NCBI RefSeq assembly: GCF_901709675.1
Contig: NC_051094.1
Coordinates: forward strand, 2,580,501 to 2,644,500
Source: Syngnathus acus
Taxonomy: Eukaryota; Chordata; Actinopteri; Syngnathiformes; Syngnathidae
Reading direction: 5' to 3'
DNA: 64,000 nt
Both the position numbers and the translations under genes were made by a program. The notes under the pieces are model-generated. The model saw only the letters and a list, made by a program, of their open reading frames with translations. It was not told where the DNA came from and did no database searches. Below are positions 1 through 12,957 of this stretch, one piece after another (the first letter of the stretch is position 1; the number at the start of each line of letters is the position of its first letter).

Positions 1-1332
1 CAGTACTTGGCAGAGAAAGAAAGAGGTAGCCGCGAGAACAAGGCTAGAAGTGCTCAAGGGCACACAGAGAAACAACGCAGAATGATTTCCGGTAAAAGAA
101 AATATCCACCCACACTCGTTACACAACACAAGCATAAAGTCACTTTGGTTAATGAAAGCCTTTTGATTTTGAATGTTATGGTTCTGTTTTTGCTTTTCGC
201 CTCAACGCTTGCTAGTTGAAAACATATCCATTGGTATTTCCCAATATTCTAGCAAATCATTTGACATCTGACACCATTATGGTCATCATTAAAGACAAAC
301 ATTTCTATCATTGTCAATTGAAAACAGCGAGTGGTTATTGTTGTAAATTATCGTTACCACGACTACCAATGCAACAACATTTGCCTAATTTCCGCAGTGC
401 TTGCCAAACCACTATCACACCCGCCGCCGCACTGTGGAAAATGCTACACTTAGGCGTATCAGAAACGCCCATATGTATCATACGCGTGGAAAGGAAAAAA
501 AAAAGTCTGTATACGGCGTACTAGAGTAACGATCTGTATATGTCCCATGGAAATCTCCATGTGTGACTCATTCTTATGGCAGCCCGGACTCCATTACGGG
601 TCCAATGAATCAACTTCCAGTAATACAAAGTACCTCAATATGTTTTTTAAACTATAGCTCTTCTGTAGTTGTTTTGGCATGACTCAGATTTACTTTGAGT
701 CACGGTTTAAGAGTCGCCGTTTTTTTAAATCTGTGTTAGTGTTCCATTCGTTAAATCGGTCTCGAGCATGTTTTACGATCGATTTGAGGTAAATGTCGAC
801 TATTAATCCTCCAAATTATGAGTTGATGTTGTCAGCAAGATTTAGGACTGATAAAACATGGGAGTCATATCACAGGGAAATTCTTATGGCTTTAAGTATC
901 CTGAATTCCAGGACTCTTCTTGTATTTCATCGACTTCGCAAAAAGACAGCTGACAGTTATTCCACTTTCCGAACAGCAGGCATCCATCCGACGGTAAATA
1001 AAACGCCATTGACGGCGTGAGTCGATATCATGAGCTGAATTCACAGGTGTAATATTTTCAGAAATTCTCTCACATTTTTTTTCTGCAGCTGTTGCTGACA
1101 CACCCACGGGTGAGAACTTGGCAATATAGAGACGATTCAACGAGCCGGCAGGGATACGAGAGCAGCCAGCTTTGTCCGCTTCTGACATGCACTTATAGAA
1201 ATACTCGCCCTATTTTCTCATGACGTGACACTTTTAAAGTGTAATGCACAACATAAATTCACTATAGTGGCCATTTTTTGTGAGGTAAAACAATTTTCAC
1301 GGTCTACTACACTGAGGATTTCTTTTGTTGTT
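1..1332. other. Intergenic sequence, no gene seen
   Basis: I see no recognisable protein, splice-flanked exon or RNA gene here. The open frames are short, overlap on both strands and have no family resemblance. It lies upstream of hapln1 and is AT-rich, like the other non-coding DNA of the window. Confidence 0.5.
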
Positions 1333-1646
1333 GAGCTCAGTGGCCTAGTGGTAGAGTGTCCGCCCTGAGACTGGAAGGTTGTGGGTTCAAACCCTGGCCG
1401 GATCATACCAAAGACTATAAAAATGGGACCCATTGCCTCCCTGCTTGGCACTCAGCATTAAGGGTTGGAATTGGGGGGTTAGATCACCAACTGATTCCCG
1501 AGCGCGGCACCGCTGCTGCTCACTGCTCCCCTCTCCCCCAGGGGATGGATTAAAATCACACGGGGATGGGTTAAATGCAGAGGACAAATTTCACCACACC
1601 CAGGTGTGTGTGTGACGATCATTGGGACTTTAATCTTTAATCTTAA
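1333..1646 (+). mobile_element. tRNA-derived SINE
   Basis: The element opens with a tRNA-like head: an A-box-like TGGCCTAGTGG at 1341-1351 and a B-box-like GGTTCAAACCC at 1384-1394, at the spacing of an RNA polymerase III internal promoter. A tRNA-unrelated body follows (GGGGATGG occurs twice around 1541-1570), and the 3' end is a short CTTTAAT-type tandem tail. This layout is that of fish tRNA-derived SINEs. It is not a functional tRNA, because the sequence after the B box does not close an acceptor stem. The SINE family was not assigned. Confidence 0.8.
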
Positions 1647-4350
1647 ATAAAATCATCTGGATCCAGATATTTTTTGAAGTAGACAATAAAGGAGTCTGGA
1701 TCCATTGATTTTTTTTTTGTGCAACTATTTCAAACGGAATAAAATGGTGCAAATGGAAGGCAGTTTCTTCCAGTGTTGTAAATAGGCCATGAAAACCAGT
1801 AACGAGTGCCAGCTCACTCTAATTGGGATACTAAGTGGTATAGAAAATGGATGCTTAAGTGTGGAAGCTACTGTTCATTCCACCCACCGTGCCCAATCTT
1901 CAGAATGACCCAAGGACCCTCAAAGAGACCACCGACATGCAATGAGTCATCCTTCCACATCTATACTTTCTGCCTCTCCCAGTTCTTCCAACACGTAGCA
2001 AAACGCAGACCAGCTGTGCGAAGCCATCGCTGGCCGGCTCGACTTTTTTTTATCCAGTCAGCACATTTGCTTTCTTATTCCACGCACGCCCTTCAGCCGC
2101 TTCTCTCTGCCTTGTTAGCAGCAAACAATACACTATCCTGTATTCATCTTCAGAAAAGCAGATGAGAATAATGACAAACACATGCCCGGCGCTGGCTGTT
2201 ATAAATCTGGCAAGCGCTTCATAGCTCAGACTTGCACCGCTTCCACCGTCACCGTTAAAACTTGACGTAAGCGGCTCCCGCAGGACGCGGTTGTCCCAGT
2301 TCCCCGGTGATCCGAAGGCCAGCACCGAGAGAGCTGCTTGTTGTTAAGCAGGAACTTTACAAGCCAGCACAAACCTGGAACCTGAATCACCCGATAGCCA
2401 GCTGTGAATGTGCTCACGGCCTTCAGATTTGGCTCCGGTGCAGTGGAGCTATGAAAGACACTGGGTGGAGCTCCAAGTCCGAGACATCCGCTATAGATCA
2501 AAACCATCCAATACAATTTTGTCCCGTTAAATGTACACACAAATGTCGAGAAAGGCTTTGAGTTTAAACAAAGATGCGGATTATTTGTGGATTCTCCTGA
2601 TCCTCTTGTCTTAGCTTCTATTAAATTCACCAAAACAGCGTTAAAACTAAAACTGGACACCGCGCGGAGAGTCTTGTCCGTCAGCTTATGTAACATAACA
2701 TTATTTTCTTATTATCCCTTGAGGAGGTTGGTCCTCGTTTCGCAGTGAACCACAAGAATATAAAGATTCCTACACCTTTATTCCAACTAACAGTTTACAT
2801 CAAGTCGTCAGCGTGTAGTTTCAAATAACATGAGAAGCAATTTTACGATTACTGGATTCAATGCGAATAGATGGAGGGAGTTGCGCTTCCAGCAAAAATA
2901 ATGGAATATTCACATAGATGCTGATTTACGTGGAGATGTTTCCCCATCATCGTAGCCATGTTCCCGTCAGGGTTTGAATGAGTTGGGCCTTACGTAACCT
3001 TTTTCTGAACTGCACGTACCGTTGTTGGCTTTTCGTTGTACGTCTCCGCAGCTCCAAATGCGTCGACTTAAGAAATCCGATGAGTGATTTGTCAGCCTTG
3101 TGCATTTTTCAAGTCCTGGTTTCCTTGATGACTCAGCACTTTTGGCTATCCATCAGCTTGTCCGTGGGTCCTGCTGAAGCAATGAAAACGTTTCTTTATT
3201 TATTTCCGTCTCAATAAGTATAGGTCGGGGGTAGGCAAGTCTGGTCCGAGAAGATCTGGCTTCTCCTGCCTGTTTTAGAAGTTTCCCACGGACCGGACTT
3301 GCCTAACCCTAGCATAGGTGAAATGTGTTGCTGACTTAGCAACTTTTCTGACCCTTGTAGCATCTATTTCTTCCAAAGAAAACATCATTACATTTTCTAA
3401 TTATCACTGTGCTTGCGTGTAGTGTTTCTTTGCGGTGTTGGAAGTATCGAATATACAATGGAGGTCCACCTCGCAGTCATCTCAGCGGGCTTTGAAAGTC
3501 TGACAGATAGACAGGGAAGCCAGAGATGGCGACAGATAGCGCTTTAGCTTATTACAGCTGTGCTAACTCAAGTAGACTGTATCAAATGACTTATTTGTTC
3601 AATTGGACCGGAAAGCTTGCTGAGAGCAGCTTTTGCACCATTTGCCATTTTTTTTACAGACAAACTGGGTGGCTGGGAAAAACATTAAGTGGAGTCACGC
3701 AAACTTTGCTATACGCCGCTCGCAAATCAATGGCGGGAGTAAATGTCGACCAAATTCATTGCATGACATTTTTGCCAATGAGGAAAGATAATTTGAGTGT
3801 AATCACAAAATAAATGTTACTCATAGCTTAAAGCACCACTGACAAATAATTGCTGAATGTGATGCTTCCAATATTTTGGGTGTTGTCACCATTCAAGCTT
3901 AAACCGTTGAACTCATTGTGTTGTCATTGCACCTTCTGACATATACAATTGTATTTTCTACTGTAACTTTTTCGTCAAATTTCCTCATAAAAGAATATTC
4001 ACGAACACAAAAGAATAGCAGGTCCACATGTTCATTAAAAATGAGACTAAAAAACTGAATACAACGGTGAACTCAACCCATCTAAAACTTCAAATCTGTC
4101 CGACCATCATTAGCCTCTAATTTACTTTTAAATCAATTTTATTTAAATTGATTCTAAACCTGAATCACTGTTGTGATTGCATGAGTCCTCATGGCTCACA
4201 CAATCAAATACATTGTTGAGAACACGCCAAGGCAAGTCTTCCATTCAGCCAAGATGGAGGAGGGGGATAAGGGGGGTTTGCTCCAGAAAATGTGCCAAAG
4301 AGCCTCAATAGAGCCACGCATGATGATGGTAAGGGGGAGTGGTCTCCACC
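1647..4350. other. Intergenic sequence upstream of hapln1
   Basis: No gene is recognised. It contains a small foldback at 3229-3309 and short homopolymers. The stretch 2170-2380 is less AT-rich than its surroundings and could be regulatory DNA for hapln1, but nothing specific supports that. Confidence 0.4.
3229..3309. repeat. Foldback (inverted repeat) element
   Basis: Arms of about 20 bp, GGTAGGCAAGTCTGGTCC at the left and GGACCGGACTTGCCTAACC at the right, are reverse complements apart from a few mismatches and enclose about 40 bp. It looks like a small non-autonomous foldback element or MITE remnant. No transposase is nearby. Confidence 0.55.
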
Positions 4351-4360
4351 GTACAAGGCT

Positions 4361-4370
4361 TCAATAAAAG
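4361..4370 (+). promoter_or_regulatory. Possible TATA-like box of hapln1
   Basis: TCAATAAAAG lies about 190 bp upstream of the hapln1 start codon and is the only TATA-like string suitably placed. The transcription start is not known, so this is only a candidate. Confidence 0.25.
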
Positions 4371-4554
4371 CCACTTGTGTGGACCTCTGAGGAGCCCAAA
4401 CTTTCCAGTAGCATCAAAGGCATCTATCTGCTGCACTAAAAGGAAGAGGCTCCTAAAATTATTAAAAAGAAAAAAAAGCAGAATAGAGATTTTTTTTTTT
4501 TAATCCATATTAGCACTGAAGAGGGTCTTTTGTGTGGAAAAAAACAAAAACAAA

Positions 4555-4630
4555 ATGACAAGTCTACTTTGCATCACGATATTCTCCTTGACCCTGGTTG
4601 GCAGCGTGTACAGTCTGCCGACATACTCAG
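4555..4630 (+). CDS. hapln1: hapln1 coding exon 1 (signal peptide)
   Basis: The ATG opens MTSLLCITIFSLTLVGSVYS, a typical hydrophobic signal peptide. The exon ends in TCAG before GTAAGA, leaving phase 1, which matches the next exon. Confidence 0.85.
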
Positions 4631-5255
4631 GTAAGATTCCAATTTTTATTATGTGTAAAATGATGATGTCATAAGTGAATGAGCCATGTCATGAGCAAAG
4701 TACTTCCGCACTGCACGAGGGTCAGTGGAGCAAAGGTTTCTGGGGTAGTAACACGCAGACATCGGCTCATTGACTTTCCGCCAGGGATAAAATCCCGCTT
4801 GTTGCCAGCACGCCCCAAGTCAGACGGAACCACGCAACTAAGTTACTCTGTGAAAATGTCTGATGGGGGCCAATGTAGTTGGTAGTTTGAAAAGCATCTA
4901 CTCTAAAATAATGAGCTTGGTTAGACTTTTTTGTTAGATACAATATTATAGAAGTGTTTTAATTCCTAGTAGTACCTAAATATAAGGTTCCTTCAAGATC
5001 CAATGCAAATATATTGAATATAAAAGTTAAATAAAACAAAGGGTGTCTGCAAACCATGCAAAAAAATATATAAATGTAGCGGATTCAATGGACTTTCAGC
5101 ATCCCCAGCTTGCTGACTCAGATCTCACAGGGTGGATAGCCGGCCAACTTTGTGCTATTCAGAGTTGTCTGAGGGAGTGACAACACTGGGAAGAAGTGAA
5201 GCTTTTGTTTTTTTCCTGTTCAATTGTGAGAATGGTCCCCACAATGACCAGTGGG

Positions 5256-5287
<32 letters not shown>

Positions 5288-8200
5288 CGTGCGTGCGTAG
5301 TGGGGACCTTGGGGGCGGGGCAATGTGAAAGCATTTGCACAGCTGAGACTATGCTTAAGCAGTATTAAATTAATACCACAGGAAAACTCCAGTAGTTTTT
5401 TTTTTTTTTTATAAGATTTATTTTAATCGATCTTTTTATTTTTATTTCAACCTAAGTAGAATTTATATTTGCTCATTTAAAAGTAGCATTTAGGTCCATA
5501 GCACCCGTAGGGATCAGCAATGTTATTTATTTTTTATTTATTTATTTATTTATTTAATTTTTGCGGGGAAAAAAACTTTATTACAAAGAAACAGTGAGTC
5601 CCTCCTGTCTGTTAGCACTAATGCAAGAGGACAGTGCAGCACAGTCCAGGTAAAATGTTATAGCGCTTGTGAACAGCACATTGTCCGTATGCTCACAAGA
5701 TGTCTGCCGCCTGTCCTCCACTTAGTGATTCACTCCCACACTCAAAGCATTTTGGCAAACTGCCACGGTAGCAGGCATCCCGACAGGAGTCGAGTTAAGA
5801 TTAACGACCCGTCTCCAAAAGGTATAGAACCGCAAACTGAACAGCGGCCCAATGACTCTTTGCCTGTGAGGTAATAGTCGATGAGTCCTGCTTGTAGGTT
5901 GTGTTGGCTGCCTTGGAAATGGCTTCAATCCAAATCCAAGACTGAAGTAGGGTTTAGGTTACCAGATTAGATGCAGCCGCATTTACTTAGTGAATTGTGA
6001 GGTCGATTTAATATGACAGGGTGTTGGGGATTGCTTCCACACTGAGCTATATTTGTGCTCATTATTCAGTACAGAGAGCGTGTATCGTAATTAGTGAGGA
6101 AGTTTCGATGTGCAATGTCTGGCCCAACTTGTTAATTATTCCTCAATATTGACACAAACAGGCCAGCGCTAAAGAAGAGAAAAGTTGTGAGTGTTCAAGC
6201 GTCAGATTTGGACTAAGGTAACGCTTGTAAGCTAAAACAATGAAGCACACGGTTCCAATCACTTTCGAATCCAACCTTTTATCCCGGGAGAGCAAAGTGC
6301 TGTGTAAGTATTGGCTGCAGCTGCTGAAGATTATTTTTCCCCTCATTCACACGTAATGTATTTTTATTCACAGATGTGTTTTTCCAAAGTGTCATTAAGT
6401 TGGAATGGTTTGACACTTCTTAATAATTCATTCAAGCAATATCTTGCCACTGTTCACGAGCAAAACGGTCAATACCACAAATTCAACTTTGCATGAATCC
6501 TATGAATCTATATTAGTAATTCTATTCGTACTACCGTTTGAAGAGATTTAGGAAAATATATCAGTGTCACACCTATATATAGCTTTTTTTTTTTTTTAGT
6601 TTATATTTTACTTTGAAAGCGTGTTCAGTTAAAAACCAATTCAAAACAAGCACTGAATTTCATTGACATAATTAATAGACGAAATTGAGATCTCCGGACT
6701 AATGTGTGAACGACAATCACATCTGGCGAGTCCATCTTGAGTGACGTCACCGTCATCCGTTCCAGGAATTTTCCAAAACCGGTCGGTCGATGGGAATCCC
6801 TCGGGTTTTAAGCACGCCTCATGAAACGGGTACTCATGCAGAGCATTTATGAGACCTGGCAAAGTCTTCAGTCATTCCTGGCAGCACAGACCCAAAAAAA
6901 AAAAACTCAAAGATACAAAGGATGTTTCCTATATAGTAACCTACTTGGCATGTTAAGCAGTCAAGTCACAGTTTTATGAAACATGTTCTGGTTTAATTTG
7001 AGCCAGACTGAGTGTGGGAGCGGTCCGTGAGCATGACAGCTCAATATTAACAACGTAACAGGCGTTAAACAATATCCACATATGTCGACTTTGCAGCCAC
7101 AATAAATCATTTGAAGTGCATTAGAGCAGATTATCTCCAAATGGGTTCAAGCATACACATGGGCTCCTTCTCTGCCCAGTGAAGAAAAAGGCCAGATATA
7201 TCTTCTGAGTGGCAGAATGATACTTTTTCAATGTCAGTCATTTCAATTTGACACACCACAGAAAAATGGTGTTAACACCTCTGCCAAATTGAAATGATTA
7301 AAAAAAAACACACGCACGCAAAGTACGCTGAAATCTCTGAAGCCACACATCAGTCTTGAAAAGTCAATGTGCATTACAGCAGATTATTTATAAAACGGGT
7401 TCAAGGATACTCGTGGTGCCAAGAGGAAATATTAAGCTCAAGATCAAGTATTCCAAGGAACTCTTCAGCTCGATCATGTCCTTCACAACTTGTTATTAAA
7501 ATCTAAGCCTCGCCGTTTCAAACCGGCTCACCGACTCCAATTACTCGACTGGTTGGTTGATGGGCTGTGCCTGCGGAGCCAGGGGTCAAGAGGTTGTGTA
7601 CATTTGTCCATCTGGGGGCTATTATTGCCTAGAGGGGGGCGGGGCGGGGCTTGGCTGCTCCAGACTCACTTATCCAAGCCCTGTGAGGTCTCAAAATGGT
7701 GATTACAGAGGTTGTGGGAACCCACAAAATAAATTCGCTCGCATATTGAGGGTTAGCTTGAGTGTTTTGTTAGTCATCAGCTGTTTTAAACTAAACATTC
7801 AATCATTCTGTGTTCCTTTCTAGTTAAGATGTTCGCCGATCTTGGAGGCAACGTTACTTTGCCGTGTCGTTTGCCGGAAGAAAGCTCCAGCTTCTTTAGC
7901 GTCGGTATCCGAGTGAAATGGACCAAGCTGGCAGAGGACGAGGCTCTGAATGAAGACGTGTTGCTTTCCATGGGCTTCCACAAGAAAACATACGGGAGCT
8001 TCGAAGATCGCGTCTACCTGCGGGAGTTGGATAGTGACGACGCTTCCTTGGTGATAACGGACGTTTCCATGGATGACGCCGGAACGTACCGTTGCGAGAT
8101 CATCAACGGGTTTGTCGATACCATGCAAGATATTTGCTTGGAAGTGAAAAGTGACATAGCTGATGGTAAATTGATGGTTTTTTGACACATATATAAGTTC

Positions 8201-9680
8201 GGGATGAATCAGCTTGTGTCTATTGAACAGGTTCAAAGCGCCGACCCACTCTTAGATCATAGTTTTTATATGCATAGAGTAATAAAAGTAGCGAGTCACT
8301 GTTCAGGGTCGCAGGGAGCTGAATTTGACAGACAACCATTCAGTGTCACATCCACAGCGTCACTGAAAACCTTCAGTGACTGACTCTGCAACCTAAACTG
8401 AAGAAGTGACTTTCAGATTTTCCCTGTCAGGTGTTGCCAGAGCAAATCAAAAGACAAAATCATGGCAGCAGATCTTTGTTGTGACAACAGGAGTTATGTC
8501 TTACTGAGATGGCATCTTTTCTGCCACAGGTGTTGTGTTCCCCTACTTTACGCCTCTCGGCCGCTACAGCTATAATTTCGACGAGGCTGTGGAGGCTTGT
8601 TTGGAACAGGACGCGGTGGTCGCCACCTTCGATCATCTATTCGAAGCCTGGAAGGACGGCCTGGACTGGTGCAATGCTGGCTGGCTGGCTGATGGTACCG
8701 TGCAATATCCCATAACAAAGCCTAGAGAACCATGCGGTGGTGCCAACAACGGACCCGGCCTCAGAAGCTACGGCAGGCGGGACAAATACATGACCCGCTT
8801 TGATGTGTTCTGCTTCGCCACGCCATTAAAGGGTAAAGATTCCATTTGTAAATCCATGTTGTTGTTTTTTATACAATGACCTCTAACCTTGACCCTAACC
8901 TGTGTGTTTTTTGTCATTATCCACAGTACTGGTTGATTACTAGCACTAGACTATTATTAGTACGTACAAATACAATATGTACTGAAATGTACTTATGTGC
9001 AAAAGTAAAACATAAAAATGCCTTTTTACTATTAATTCAATACAATACTTGTTTTAAGCGGTATCTGTTGTGAAATGTTGGGAGTACAACTTAAAAAAAA
9101 AGTACAGAAGCCTGAAAGATCCCTGTAATAACTGTGAAAAGAATTGATACTTTATTACCTCTCAACACTGGAAAAGGTGAAAAAAAAAAAAAAAGAGGAA
9201 GAGAATAAACAGAGACGAGAGCTACATCTGGCCAGCAGATTTCGCCCACACGTGGACCATAATTCACTGCTGCACTGAGTGAATTTAAGTGCCATTTTGT
9301 CTTGTCTGTGTAATTTGTAGCATGACACATCCTCGGGTAAGACAAATTTATGGCACTAAAGAAATTTTCCCATTTGTCTGCTCCAAACAGGACATTTCTA
9401 CTGGCTGACCCAACCCGAAAGACTCAACTTCGTTGAGGCCGTCCAGGCTTGCGTCGACGATGGCGCCGAGATCGCCAAGGTGGGTCACATGTTTGCCGCT
9501 TGGGAGCTGGAAGGCTACGATCGTTGCGACGCCGGCTGGTTGGCCGACGGCAGCGTCCGCTACCCCATCTCCAGACCTCGCAAGAACTGCAGCCCCACCG
9601 AGGCTGCCGTGCGCTTTGTCGGCTTTCCGGACAAGCAAGAAAGGCTCTACGGTGTCTACTGCTTTAGGCCTGAGCCCTGA
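4555..9680 (+). CDS. hapln1: Hyaluronan and proteoglycan link protein 1 (hapln1), whole gene
   Basis: Four coding exons, 4555-4630, 7824-8165, 8530-8832 and 9391-9680, join in constant phase 1 to give 336 aa (human HAPLN1 has 354). Order: signal peptide (about residues 1-20), V-type Ig domain (about 30-135, cysteines in TLPC and YRCE), Link module 1 (140-240) and Link module 2 (241-335). Link signatures are WCNAGWLADG in module 1 and RCDAGWLADG in module 2. Link protein is secreted and stabilises hyaluronan-proteoglycan aggregates by binding hyaluronan through its Link modules and the proteoglycan through its Ig domain. The neighbour vcan, facing it tail to tail, encodes the natural partner; each vertebrate HAPLN gene lies beside a lectican gene, and versican is the partner of HAPLN1. 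The N-terminus before the Ig domain is about 20 residues shorter than in human, so a small extra exon in the 3.2-kb first intron cannot be excluded. Confidence 0.95.
4631..7823 (+). other. hapln1 intron 1
   Basis: No exon was recognised in this 3.2-kb intron. It holds a GT microsatellite near 5257-5290, a TTTA microsatellite near 5524-5560, several T or A runs, and a small inverted repeat (TCATTTCAATTTG at 7238-7250 against CAAATTGAAATGA at 7284-7296). Confidence 0.6.
7824..8165 (+). CDS. hapln1: hapln1 coding exon 2 (Ig domain)
   Basis: It follows acceptor TTTCTAG and ends before GTAAAT. It encodes residues 26-139 with GGNVTLPC, the framework VKWTKL, SDDASLVITDVSMDDAGTY and the second cysteine YRCE. 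Confidence 0.95.
8530..8832 (+). CDS. hapln1: hapln1 coding exon 3 (Link module 1)
   Basis: It follows acceptor TGCCACAG and ends before GTAAAG. The Link module begins GVVFPYF and contains ACLEQDAVVATF, GGLDWCNAGWL-type and REPCGG motifs, closing with VFCFA. Confidence 0.95.
9391..9680 (+). CDS. hapln1: hapln1 coding exon 4 (Link module 2 and stop)
   Basis: It follows acceptor CCAAACAG. It begins with GHFYWLTQPERLNF, contains YDRCDAGWLADGSVRYPISR and RFVGFPDKQERLYGVYCF, and ends PEP followed by TGA. Confidence 0.97.
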
Positions 9681-10355
9681 GGAGCTCGGCTGAAGCCATG
9701 ACCACCAAAGAGTCTCATCAACCGCAACTCCAAAAATGACATAATCTTGAGTCAAATGAACATTAGTACATCCAGAAACCGTGGTTACCATTATCATATC
9801 ATATGCAATGATTGATATATGCATCATTGATTTCTCAGCGACAAGGAGTTGGGCGTCCCTTCTCCACAAAGTAATTATGGAAGGCTTAGCGCTGCTATGA
9901 TCAAAGTGCAAACATTGAAACCGTTTGGGGTTTTTTTTATACAACATAATACAAGTTTGCAATATATTCAGCAAATGTCAGCTTGCACAAAAAGTAAAAG
10001 TTCGACTTTGGGTGTGCAGTTTACGTGTTGTATTCCATCTTCGATGCGGTTGGTCTTGTTTCATTTCAACCAGCTGGTGGAGTTGTCAAAGGGGAAGGTC
10101 AAATGAATGTACACAACTTAGACTGTGATATAAGATAAGATGTTTTTGAAATCGAAGATCATTGACAAACCTGGAATTCCTGAATCGGGAGTCTCTATAT
10201 TCCATATTCTCTTACACATTTTCTTCTGGTCCATCATCATTGTTTTATACAGACGGGGGAAAAAATGTGCCCAATTTTTTTTTACATTTCTTTCTGTCTT
10301 TTTTTTGTTTTGTTTTTTTACAATTCTGACAGCATTTTCCTACGAAACAATTTGA

Positions 10356-10361
10356 AATAAA
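10356..10361 (+). terminator. hapln1 polyadenylation signal
   Basis: AATAAA lies about 680 bp after the hapln1 stop codon, followed by an A-rich and then a TG/T-rich stretch. It is the first canonical signal in the 3' UTR. Confidence 0.65.
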
Positions 10362-11007
10362 AAAAACAAACATCTGATCTGTTCTTTTGTTGAGTTTTTC
10401 TTCACACAATCAACATTTGTTTGTTGTATAAACCCAAACGGGCAATAAAGAGCTGCCATTTTCAAAACTGCCTATTTAGAGGCCGCACACATCCTGGCAT
10501 GGACCCGCTTCATTGAGAAGATTTAAACAGCAATGCGCTTATTTATTCTATGGCTTATTTTAATTTGCAGCAGGGTGGCTGGGAATCCCCTCGGGTTAGA
10601 CAAAAGGAACATTGGTCTGTCTCAAAGGCAGTCTGTTGCAAGGCATGGGAATGAGGTCAGGTTTAGGTTGCTACCGTCGTGAAATGCCAGCTACGTATAC
10701 TGAAACGGCTTGGTGAGAAGCTCTATTGATGCAAAGTCTACATGACACAAGGGAAGAACGGGATTCAACCATAAATATATTCATGCATGTTAAAAAAAGA
10801 AAAAAAAGCATGATGGGCTACTAACAATTTAGAATGATTATGAGAGTAGACAACATATTTTCCTTTTTGTTGGTCAAAATCCAAATTGATTGATTTAAAA
10901 GAGCTAAATGAAATGATCATTTGTTTTGTTGAGGCATTTTACTGATGTTATTTCAATGACACATTAGGCCCAACTTATACAATATAATGTTACAGCTTCA
11001 AATTGAA

Positions 11008-11280
11008 GGTGTCAAACTCATTTTTGTTGCACGTGTCCTTCAGAAGGCCATTATGACTGTTAACTTCTTGTAGTATAGGCTACAAATCAAACTGATGAAT
11101 AACTAGTTTTGAAATCAGAGACGAGCGAAAATTGCTAGTAAATTCTCTTTTTTTTTTAAGTAAAGACTTATTTGTAATTTTAGTATTGACACATGAAGTC
11201 TATACACAATTTGTCTTTGCGGGCCACATAAAATGATGTGGCGGACCGAATCTGGCCCCCGGGCCTTGTGTTTGACACCT
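11008..11280 (+). repeat. Dispersed repeat, copy A (hAT-like non-autonomous)
   Basis: It starts GGTGTCAAACTC and ends GTTTGACACC, giving short terminal inverted repeats. Its interior (TTGTAGTATAGGCT, then ATAACTAGTTTTGAAATCAG) is shared with copy C at 39403-39715 and, reversed, with copies at 31582-31877 and 40513-40795. The GGCCCGGGG-type end and internal GCGGGCC are typical of a repeat common in fish genomes. The hAT assignment is from memory. Confidence 0.65.
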
Positions 11281-11783
11281 AAATGTTTGAAGCGGGGCAA
11301 AAACACTGTCACTTTGCAGGAATCAACACTTGCTGGACTACAATTAAAAAAAAAAAAGTGAAAGGGACTGTTTGAATCTGTGGAAGACTAAGAAGTGAAA
11401 GTCACCTGAGATGGCAAGGTGAGATTGCAGGTGAAGACTTCCAGGTGCTGGAATCACATGCCGCATGTCACTTCTGCAGGAATGCCATTCTGTTGAAAAA
11501 GCCTTGTAAATCAATTGTCGGCTTCTGGAGGCAACTGTTTTTAGTCCACGTTTGCTGTAATTCCAAAATGCAAAGTTTAAACACTAGTTTTACAGAATCC
11601 TGTCCACCACTGCCAGGAATGGAAACTCTTGCTCTACCCACAAGAAAAGCAAATAACTGGGCAATAGTACCGCCTGCTGGTATAAATGCAAAATTGTCTT
11701 TCAAAAACGACCTTGATAAGCCATTTCCTCATTTTGGCTTATGAAATGAAACGTTACAAGTACAGGATTTTCATATATCCATT

Positions 11784-11789
11784 TTTATT
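11784..11789 (-). terminator. Alternative vcan polyadenylation signal (candidate)
   Basis: TTTATT on the plus strand reads AATAAA on the vcan strand, about 1.0 kb past the vcan stop. It could serve a longer 3' UTR. Confidence 0.3.
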
Positions 11790-12275
11790 TCTTTAGTGAG
11801 TCCAAAAAAAGAGAGGTGAACAGGCAGACCTCTTCTTAGGAAATAAAAAAAAAAAGCAAACATCCCAAACATTCACAGTGTGGCACAAGAAAGAAAATGT
11901 TATAAATATAAAATGGATATTATGTGCACATTAAGGCTGAGACACAAAGACATTCACAGGCGGAAAAAAAATCATGTTTCCACAGAAGAAAAAAAAAAAT
12001 CCACTTGTAAATTATTACATATCATTTGATTCACTGCTGGTCGTAAAGATTTTTGGTCATCGGTGTGATTGTGGCTGGCATTGATTTGTCAGGTCAGTAA
12101 CGTAGAAGCCTTTAAGAAGATGTGGAGCAGATGGGAACTAAATTATGTGCGTCTCTGCTTAGACAGGTGTTACGTTCAAGTCTTCACAAAATACATTCTC
12201 TCAGTAACAGGCAGAGTGGAGCTCAGAAGCAGCAGATAGGGGCAACATTTTGTGACGTGTGCATTTCAACAGCAT

Positions 12276-12281
12276 TTTATT
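12276..12281 (-). terminator. vcan polyadenylation signal (candidate)
   Basis: TTTATT on the plus strand reads AATAAA on the vcan strand, about 520 bp past the vcan stop codon. It is one of two candidates seen. Confidence 0.4.
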
Positions 12282-12796
12282 GTTTGTAAACGTGTCACAG
12301 CAAGAAGCCATGCAACAAGGATGGACTTTTACTCGGTACCTTTGAAAGCTGCCTGCGCTAACGGATCGATTCAAAAAAAGGTTGAATTTAAAATAGTCAA
12401 AGAGGTCGACAGTTATATGACGTACATCATTACTGATACTCCCAATTATAGCCTTTGTAAAAGATCAGGACAGCATTGAAAATTCATAAGCGCTATAAAT
12501 TCACAAACGTTTTGTAAGGACCACTTACGGCGAGTTTAAAAGGTTCAGGTGGAATTGAGTGACATGGTTGCAATTTTTTTTTTCATGTAAAATTGTCCTT
12601 TTGTTTTCATTTCCAGTAGCCATTTAAAACTATTTCTTCACACAGGTGAGCGCGTCTCTCGATAGCAAAAGTCTTTAAAAGGCAAGATTCAATTGTCATC
12701 CTGAATGCAGGTCCTCTTAGCTTGTCTGTATTCCCTTGTGCTTGTTCCTTTTTTTTTTTTTTGCACGCAAATTTGTCCCAAGAGCCACGTCGGTAA

Positions 12797-12957
12797 TCAC
12801 ATCCTCTTGCGTTTGTGGTCCGGGTTATCTCTCCGTCCCCTGTAACGCTGATGATGGAGCGGGAAGACCTGCTGATCCGGCCATTGCCTAAAATTGTTGA
12901 CGCTGTACAGCCTTGTGTGTTGATGTGTCCTAAAGAAGCTTCTTTGATAGTTGGATG
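12797..12957 (-). CDS. vcan: vcan exon 15 (C-terminal tail and stop)
   Basis: It follows acceptor CATCGCAG and begins [13 protein letters not shown], close to the versican tail, then becomes strongly basic ([14 protein letters not shown]) and stops at TGA. Confidence 0.88.

Larger units (their letters stand above)
10362..12275. other. Intergenic gap between convergent hapln1 and vcan
   Basis: No gene is seen. The gap carries one dispersed repeat copy (11008-11280) and many A/T runs. It may include the distal part of the vcan 3' UTR, because a second minus-strand polyadenylation signal lies at 11784-11789. Confidence 0.55.

Noticed and set aside
1333-1410. Functional tRNA gene
   Set aside because: A-box and B-box motifs are present, but no acceptor stem closes and a SINE body follows.
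3526-3813. 95-codon frame on the plus strand
   Set aside because: No family resemblance, AT-rich codons and no splice or polyadenylation signals in place.
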